Shown here: positions 59,274 to 64,000 of the stretch, piece after piece
Numbering within the stretch: the stretch's first letter is position 1
Layout: every line of letters starts with the position of its first letter
Source of the DNA: Tropicimonas_B omnivorans
GTDB taxonomy: Bacteria > Pseudomonadota > Alphaproteobacteria > Rhodobacterales > Rhodobacteraceae
Length of the DNA stretch: 64,000 nucleotides
Direction of reading: 5' to 3'
Assembly: GCF_031846565.1 (NCBI RefSeq)
Contig: NZ_JAVRHL010000001.1
Coordinates: 992,001 to 1,056,000, forward strand
The notes under the pieces: model-generated
Told to the model about the DNA's origin: nothing
Seen by the model: only the letters and a program-made list of their open reading frames with translations
The model's database searches: none
Position numbers and translations under genes: made by a program

Positions 59274-60773
59274 ATGATGACACCTGATCGCCTGACCCGC
59301 CGCACGCTGCTCGCCGGAGCCCTCTCGGGCCTCGCGGGCCATGCGCTCGCCCAGCCTCCCGAGACCTCCCTGCGGCCGATGCCCAATCCCGGCGGGGGGC
59401 GTGCGAAGCTGGCGCCGGAGGCATCGGACCTCGTCGCCGCCGCGGAGCTGGGCGCGGAGGCACGCGTCGGCTTCGCACTGATCGATGCGCGGACGGGAAA
59501 GATGCTGGAAGCGATGAACCCGGATCTGCCGCTGCCGCCCGCCAGCACGGCGAAAGCGCTGACCGCGAGTTACGCCCTGGATGCTCTCGGGCCCGATTTC
59601 ATCTTCGAGACGCGGGTGATCGCGACGGGGCCGGTGCGGGACGGGCGGCTCGAGGGCGACCTGGTCCTTGCCGGCTCTGGCGATCCGACGCTGGATACCG
59701 ATCGCCTCGCCGAGCTTGCCGCGGGTGTGAAGGCCGCGGGCGTCGTCGAGGTGACGGGGCGCTTTCTCGTCTGGTCCGGCGCGCTGCCCTCGTTGTCCGC
59801 CATCGAGCCCGATCAGCCGGCGCATGTCGGGTACAATCCGGGCCTGTCTGGGCTGAACCTCAACTACAATCGCGTCCACTTCGAATGGCGCCGGGCCGGG
59901 TCCGGCTACAGCGTCGACATGGATGCCCGCTCCGGAACGCACCGCCCGCCGGTGACGATGGCGCAGATGTCCGTCGTGGATCGCGGCTCCCCGGTCTACA
60001 CCTACGCGGACGAGGGCGACGTCGAGGCGTGGACGGTCGCCGGCGGCGCTCTCGGCAACGGCGGCAGCCGCTGGCTGCCCGTCCGCCACTCCGCCGCCTA
60101 TACCGCCGAGGTGTTCCAGACCTTCGCCCGGGCCAACGGGATCGTTCTCGATACACCGGTTGAGGTGTCGGCCCGCCCCGGCGGGACCGTGCTCGCCCAG
60201 GTCCGGTCCCAGCCCCTGCGCGAGATGCTGCGGGACATGCTCAAATGGTCCACCAACCTGACGGCCGAGACGATCGGGCTGACCGCGTCCACCGCGCGGG
60301 GCGAGCGCCCCGGCAGCCTCGCCGCCTCCGCCGGCCGCATGTGCTCCTGGGTGTCGCGGCAGGTGCCGGGAACCTCGCCCGCTCTTCTCGATCACAGCGG
60401 GCTCGGCACCGGCTCCCGCATCTCCGCCGCCGACATGGCGCGCGCGCTCGCGCGGCTCGGTCCGGCGGTGGATCTCGCCCCCATCCTGAAGACCATGCCC
60501 CTGGTGAACGAACGCCGAGAGGCGATGGCGCGGCAGGTTCCGATCTTCGCCAAGACCGGCACGCTCAACTTCGTCAGCGCACTGACGGGGTTCGTGGAAT
60601 TGCCGGGTGGGAGACCCGGTGTCTTCTCGATCCTGACAGCCGATACCGGACGCCGCGCCGCGCTCTCCCGCGAGCAGATGGAGCAGCCGCCGGGCGGCGC
60701 CTACTGGGCCAGCCGCTCGCGCAACCTTCAGATGCGCCTGATCGAACGCTGGGCGGATGTGCATCACGCCTGA
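59274..60773 (+). CDS. dacB: D-alanyl-D-alanine carboxypeptidase/endopeptidase (PBP4, S13 family)
   Basis: This 499-residue penicillin-binding protein trims peptidoglycan. It has an N-terminal twin-arginine-like signal (TRRTLLAGALSGLAGHALA, cleavage near residue 26), the catalytic triads S91-T-A-K94 (PASTAKAL), S326-T-N (KWSTNLTAE) and K427-T-G-T (FAKTGTLNF), and the extra domain between SxxK and SxN typical of S13. It acts in the periplasm. Two ATGs in a row begin the frame; either may be used. It is divergent from glyA. Confidence 0.93.
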   Translation: MMTPDRLTRRTLLAGALSGLAGHALAQPPETSLRPMPNPGGGRAKLAPEASDLVAAAELGAEARVGFALIDARTGKMLEAMNPDLPLPPASTAKALTASYALDALGPDFIFETRVIATGPVRDGRLEGDLVLAGSGDPTLDTDRLAELAAGVKAAGVVEVTGRFLVWSGALPSLSAIEPDQPAHVGYNPGLSGLNLNYNRVHFEWRRAGSGYSVDMDARSGTHRPPVTMAQMSVVDRGSPVYTYADEGDVEAWTVAGGALGNGGSRWLPVRHSAAYTAEVFQTFARANGIVLDTPVEVSARPGGTVLAQVRSQPLREMLRDMLKWSTNLTAETIGLTASTARGERPGSLAASAGRMCSWVSRQVPGTSPALLDHSGLGTGSRISAADMARALARLGPAVDLAPILKTMPLVNERREAMARQVPIFAKTGTLNFVSALTGFVELPGGRPGVFSILTADTGRRAALSREQMEQPPGGAYWASRSRNLQMRLIERWADVHHA

Positions 60774-60874
60774 CCGGTTGCACGAACTTGATTCACTTTA
60801 ATCGGCGATCGTCGGAACATTCGCCCAAGCAGCGGGGTTCGGCAGGTCAAGAGTATGAAACCGGGGTATGACGA

Positions 60875-61054
60875 ATGACGACCGAACTAGCCTTTGGCGT
60901 TGCCGTCTGTGCCATCACCGCGGTTGGAATCGCGGTGTTTTCCCTGGGGGACAACACGACGGCGGTTGGCACCAGCCGTGCTGCACTGGGTGCGGTGATG
61001 ATTGATGGCGGTTCGACGCAACGCCCCGACTTGACTGTCGCGGGCGCCTACTGA
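60875..61054 (+). CDS. Short membrane peptide of unknown function
   Basis: A 59-residue frame, MTTELAFGVAVCAITAVGIA..., has one hydrophobic segment (about 3-25) and a polar, threonine-rich tail ending DLTVAGAY. It starts 100 bases after dacB and ends 26 bases before the converging TerB-like gene. The base composition is coding-like, but I do not recognise the family and no strong ribosome site precedes the ATG. It may be a small membrane protein or a chance frame. Confidence 0.4.
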   Translation: MTTELAFGVAVCAITAVGIAVFSLGDNTTAVGTSRAALGAVMIDGGSTQRPDLTVAGAY

Positions 61055-61079
61055 ACGGGACCCTGCGGCGCGGCGCCTC

Positions 61080-61514
61080 TCACAGACCGAGGTGCCGCGC
61101 CCGCGCTCCCTGCTCGATCGCGGCGGCATGCAGCTTGCTGACCTCGAGCTCCTCCCTGATCTCCTCCAGAAGCTCCAGTTCCTGCTGTCCGAGCCGGCCG
61201 TCCGAGGCCGCGATGTCGCAGGCAAGGGCGTAGGCCGTCTCGTTGAGGCGCCTCGGAAGGGCTTCCTTCACCACCGAGAAGAAGGCGTCGAGGCCGTCCT
61301 CCTCCGCGAAGAGGCGGAAGACGAGTTCCGAGACCGGGCGGATGGCCGAATGATCGAACCCCGCGAAAACCGGAAGGCTCTGCACGATGCGCTGGATCGT
61401 CAGGAGTTCCGAGGTCCGCACCGTGTCGTCCGAGGCAGAGGTTGCGACCATGATCGCGACGAGGGCTTCCTGTTGGGTCAGGCGGGAGGTCTCGTCGGGC
61501 GATGTATCGGTCAC
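61080..61514 (-). CDS. TerB-like (tellurite resistance B family) protein
   Basis: This 144-residue all-helical protein has LTQQEALVAIMVATSASDDTVRTSELLTIQRIVQSL (split) and LACDIAASDGRLGQQELELL, the duplicated acidic helix pattern of TerB/DjlA domains. The role in tellurite resistance is nominal; these proteins bind divalent metals and may act in stress signalling. I choose the GTG at 61514 because the family-like part starts TDTSPDETS and AAGGA lies upstream; a GTG at 61568 would add 18 residues. Monocistronic. Confidence 0.78.
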   Translation of the reverse strand: MTDTSPDETSRLTQQEALVAIMVATSASDDTVRTSELLTIQRIVQSLPVFAGFDHSAIRPVSELVFRLFAEEDGLDAFFSVVKEALPRRLNETAYALACDIAASDGRLGQQELELLEEIREELEVSKLHAAAIEQGARARHLGL

Positions 61515-61654
61515 GGGGAGGCGGTCCTTCGTATAGAGGTGGGCAGGGCAGGTGCGATCGTGTCTCACCGCCCGGATTTATTGACCTCCCGGGCGCCCCG
61601 CAATAGGTAGCGCGCGCCGGCCTGACCGGCATTTCCCAACGGGAGCGTGATGCG

Positions 61655-63238
61655 ATGTCCGATCTGCGCGATGCGGCGATGAAGTCCAAGGCCTGGCCCT
61701 TCGAGGAAGCCCGGAAGATTCTCGCACGCGTGGAAAAGCGTCCTCCCGAGAAGGGGCATGTGCTGTTCGAGACGGGCTACGGCCCCTCCGGCCTGCCGCA
61801 TATCGGTACGTTCGGCGAGGTCCAGCGCACGACGATGATCCGCCGCGCCTTCGAGATCATCTCGGACATCCCGACCCGTCTCGTCGTCTTCTCGGACGAC
61901 ATGGATGGGATGCGGAAGGTGCCGGAAAACGTCCCGAACCGCGACGAGCTTGCCGAGGCCCTGCAGAAGCCGCTGACATCCGTGCCGGATCCCTTCGGGA
62001 CCCACGAGAGCTTCGGGCACCACAACAACGCCATGCTCCGCCGCTTCCTCGAGGCGTTCGGCTTCGAGTACGAGTTCATCTCCGCCACCGACTATTACCG
62101 CTCCGGCCAGTTCGACGACGTTCTGCTGCGCGCCGCGGAACGCTACGACGATATCATGGCGGTGATGCTCAAGTCGCTGCGCGAGGAGCGCCAGCAGAGC
62201 TATTCGTGCTTCCTGCCGATCCACCCAGAGACCGGCCGCGTGCTCTACGTTCCGATGAAGCACGTCGACGGAAAGGCGGGCACCATCACGTTCGACGACG
62301 AGGACGGCCGCGAATGGACCCTCCCCGTCACCGGCGGGCAGGTGAAACTCCAGTGGAAGCCCGATTTCGGTGCCCGCTGGGCCGCGCTCGACGTCGATTT
62401 CGAGATGTACGGCAAGGATCACTCGACCAATACGCCGATCTACGACCGCATCTGCGAGATCCTCGGCGGCAAGAAGCCGGAGCACATGACCTACGAGCTC
62501 TTCCTCGACGAGAACGGCGAGAAGATCTCCAAATCCAAGGGCAACGGCCTGACCATCGACGAATGGCTGACCTACGCTTCCACCGACAGTCTCGGCTACT
62601 TCATGTACCAGAAGCCGAAGACGGCGAAACGGCTCCATTTCGACGTGATCCCGCGCATGGTGGACGAGTACCACCAGCAGCTGAACGCCTATGCGGGCCA
62701 AGATGCCGAGAAGCGCCTCTCCAATCCGGTCTTCCATATCCACGGCCATAACGTTCCGGCCTCCGATATGGTGGTGTCCTTCGGGATGCTGCTGAACCTC
62801 GCCTCCGTCGCGGGCGCCGAGGACAAGGAGACGCTTTGGGGGTTCATCCGCCGCTACGCCCCGGAGGCGAGTGCCGAGAGCAACCCGCAGCTCGACGAGG
62901 CGGCGGGCTACGCGGTGCGCTACTACAACGATTTCGTGAAGCCCGAGAAGGTCTTCCGGGAGCCGGACGCGCAGGAACGGGCCGCGATGGAGGACCTCGC
63001 GAAGCGCCTTGCGGAATGGGACGGCGAGCGGGATGCCGAAGCTCTGCAGAGCCTCGTCTTCGCCGTCGGCAAGGAGCACGGGTTCGACCCGCTGCGGGAC
63101 TGGTTCAAGGCGCTCTACGAGGTGCTCCTGGGCGCAAGCCAAGGCCCGCGCTTCGGCGGCTTCGTGGCGCTCTATGGGGTCGAGGAAAGCGTCGCCCTGA
63201 TCGAGCGTGCGCTCCGGGGCGATCTGACCGCGGAGTAG
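61655..63238 (+). CDS. lysS: Lysyl-tRNA synthetase, class I
   Basis: This 527-residue class I enzyme is the archaeal-type LysRS that replaces the class II enzyme in many alphaproteobacteria. The nucleotide-binding HIGH-like motif is in GPSGLPHIGTFGE (about residues 42-54) and the KMSKS-like motif is KISKSKGNG. The Rossmann core and the alpha-helical anticodon domain extend to the C-terminus, and the length is normal. It attaches lysine to tRNA-Lys in the cytoplasm. Monocistronic; a GC-rich repeat follows the stop. Confidence 0.97.
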   Translation: MSDLRDAAMKSKAWPFEEARKILARVEKRPPEKGHVLFETGYGPSGLPHIGTFGEVQRTTMIRRAFEIISDIPTRLVVFSDDMDGMRKVPENVPNRDELAEALQKPLTSVPDPFGTHESFGHHNNAMLRRFLEAFGFEYEFISATDYYRSGQFDDVLLRAAERYDDIMAVMLKSLREERQQSYSCFLPIHPETGRVLYVPMKHVDGKAGTITFDDEDGREWTLPVTGGQVKLQWKPDFGARWAALDVDFEMYGKDHSTNTPIYDRICEILGGKKPEHMTYELFLDENGEKISKSKGNGLTIDEWLTYASTDSLGYFMYQKPKTAKRLHFDVIPRMVDEYHQQLNAYAGQDAEKRLSNPVFHIHGHNVPASDMVVSFGMLLNLASVAGAEDKETLWGFIRRYAPEASAESNPQLDEAAGYAVRYYNDFVKPEKVFREPDAQERAAMEDLAKRLAEWDGERDAEALQSLVFAVGKEHGFDPLRDWFKALYEVLLGASQGPRFGGFVALYGVEESVALIERALRGDLTAE

Positions 63239-63300
63239 GGGGCTCCGCCCCCGCCTCCGGCTCCCCCAGGGGTATTTCGCAGGAAAGATGAAGCGCCGGT
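63239..63300. repeat. GC-rich intergenic repeat of Rhodobacteraceae type, possible terminator
   Basis: Directly after the lysS stop GGGGC-TCC-GCCCC forms a short hairpin, followed by GCCTCCGGC and then CTCCCCCAGGGGTATTTCGC with AAAGATGAAGC after it. Intergenic sequences of this pattern (GC hairpin, CCCC..GG.TATTT, AAGATGAAG) recur between genes in roseobacter genomes, from my memory of such regions. It probably ends lysS transcription. Confidence 0.45.
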
Positions 63301-63340
63301 GTTAGCCGCTTTTTAGGGGGTTGGTGCTACCTGGTGGGGC

Positions 63341-64000
63341 ATGACGCAGGTTACCCCCCCGCTGGTCCGGCAGCCCAGCCGTTCGCTCTGGCTCGACGCG
63401 CTTCGCGTCACGGCCGGGATCTCGATCATCTGCATGCACGCGGCGAATGCGCCCGATGGCAGTCCCTTCGCAGACGCGACGCCGGATGCGCGAACCGTTC
63501 CGGTGCTCATCCGCACCCTGTTTTACATGGCGCGGACGGAGCTCTTCCTGGTGATCTCCCTCTTTCTGCTGTCGATGTCCCTGCACAGGCGGCCGCGGAG
63601 CTACCGGACGACCATCCGGGAGCAGGCGGAGAGGCTCCTGGTGCCGTTCCTCTTTTGGGTCGCGGTCTACGTCGTGTTCAATCTCGCCATCGGATACCAG
63701 CTCGGTTGGGGGCATTATCTGTGGCGCGACCTGACGACGATGGTGGAGCCCTGGGTCGGGTATCTCGTCCTCGGCGACGTCAAGCAGCACATGCATTTCC
63801 TGCCGACGCTCTTCGTGCTTGTCCTGTGCTATCCGCTCTACAGGATCGGGGTAAAATGGCCGGCGGTCGCGCTGATCCTCGTTCCGCTCCTGATCGCCAA
63901 GCGGCATCTGAGCCTCGAGGTCTGGAACGAGGTCGGCGATCCGGAGACGCGGCAGTACCTCCTGAGGGCGATACGGTGCGTGACCTATACCGGCTACGGG
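63341..64000 (+). CDS. Acyltransferase family 3 protein, 5' part (runs off window end)
   Basis: An ATG at 63341 opens a frame of 220 codons with no stop before the window ends. The translation begins MTQVTPPLVRQPSRSLWLDALR, with RVTAGISIICMHAANAP, then hydrophobic helices (FYMARTELFLVISLFLLSMS; VPFLFWVAVYVVFNLAI; LPTLFVLVLCYPLY). The early WLDALR...H pattern and the multi-helix layout are typical of membrane O-acyltransferases (PF01757) that acetylate polysaccharides or lipids. The C-terminal half lies outside. No neighbouring glycosyltransferase is seen. Confidence 0.75.
   Translation, partial: MTQVTPPLVRQPSRSLWLDALRVTAGISIICMHAANAPDGSPFADATPDARTVPVLIRTLFYMARTELFLVISLFLLSMSLHRRPRSYRTTIREQAERLLVPFLFWVAVYVVFNLAIGYQLGWGHYLWRDLTTMVEPWVGYLVLGDVKQHMHFLPTLFVLVLCYPLYRIGVKWPAVALILVPLLIAKRHLSLEVWNEVGDPETRQYLLRAIRCVTYTGYG

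Noticed and set aside
59190..60767. Antisense open frame opposite dacB
   Set aside because: The sense strand carries SxxK, SxN and KTG motifs; the antisense translation has none.
61565..63142. Antisense open frame opposite lysS
   Set aside because: A shadow of the synthetase gene; composition is Val/Leu/Arg/Gly-rich without family features.

Overview
The window is GC-rich and its core genes point to an alphaproteobacterium of the Rhodobacteraceae (Roseobacter/Paracoccus type). The evidence is gene content: a class I lysyl-tRNA synthetase, a DUF2849-cysG sulfite-assimilation operon, a coaBC-dut-moeB chain, a glutaryl-CoA dehydrogenase paired with a CoA-transferase, and GC-rich intergenic repeats ending in a ...CCCCCAGGGGTATTT... 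type motif. This taxonomic call is inference from gene families, not from a search.

Region 1 (1-19083) is ordinary chromosome. It holds cysG with the start of DUF2849 and a divergent Lrp/AsnC regulator, a cytochrome P450, tpiA, a UPF0173 metal hydrolase, an orphan sugar transferase, a siderophore-interacting flavoreductase, a GST, a CoA-transferase/glutaryl-CoA dehydrogenase pair, coaBC-dut-moeB(with a membrane N-terminus)-M3 peptidase, a GlsB/YeaQ-type membrane protein, a universal stress protein, and an iron-type ABC importer (ATPase, permease, binding protein).

Region 2 (19639-56336) looks like an accessory segment. It starts at a tRNA-Ser(GCU) gene and is punctuated by mobile debris: an IS5-type transposase relic, a probable integrase fragment, an internally deleted IS256-type relic and a second IS5-type relic at the far end. 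Between these lie catabolic and transport modules. (a) 21171-32699 has a LysR gene divergent from a tightly coupled operon of a dipeptide-type ABC importer, a cytoplasmic BisC-type molybdoenzyme, an aldehyde dehydrogenase and an FAD oxidoreductase. (b) 33274-36293 is a tripartite tricarboxylate transporter. (c) 36784-47104 has a taurine/nitrate-type ABC importer, three genes' worth of lactonase/isomerase/dehydrogenase candidates in duplicate (MBL-fold hydrolases, two SDRs, two copies of an unknown small protein), an HpcH-type aldolase, an FAD-linked 2-hydroxyacid oxidase and a GntR regulator. (d) 47101-55883 has a second tripartite transporter operon led by MarR and ending in an MBL hydrolase and a broken sulfatase, then a tandem universal stress protein, a HisC-type aminotransferase and a second FAD-linked oxidase.

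Two regulatory signals tie these modules together. A 25-bp sequence (20/25 identical) occurs in both divergent promoter regions of module (d), and TATCGG/CCGATA half-sites recur in the intergenic regions of module (c). Both tripartite transporters carry a strong hairpin between the binding-protein gene and the small-subunit gene.

Region 3 (56460-64000) returns to core genes: an ectoine-hydrolase-like M24 protein, glyA, a PBP4-type D-Ala-D-Ala carboxypeptidase, a short membrane peptide, a TerB-like protein, lysS, and the start of an acyltransferase that runs off the end. The substrates of the catabolic modules cannot be named from sequence alone.
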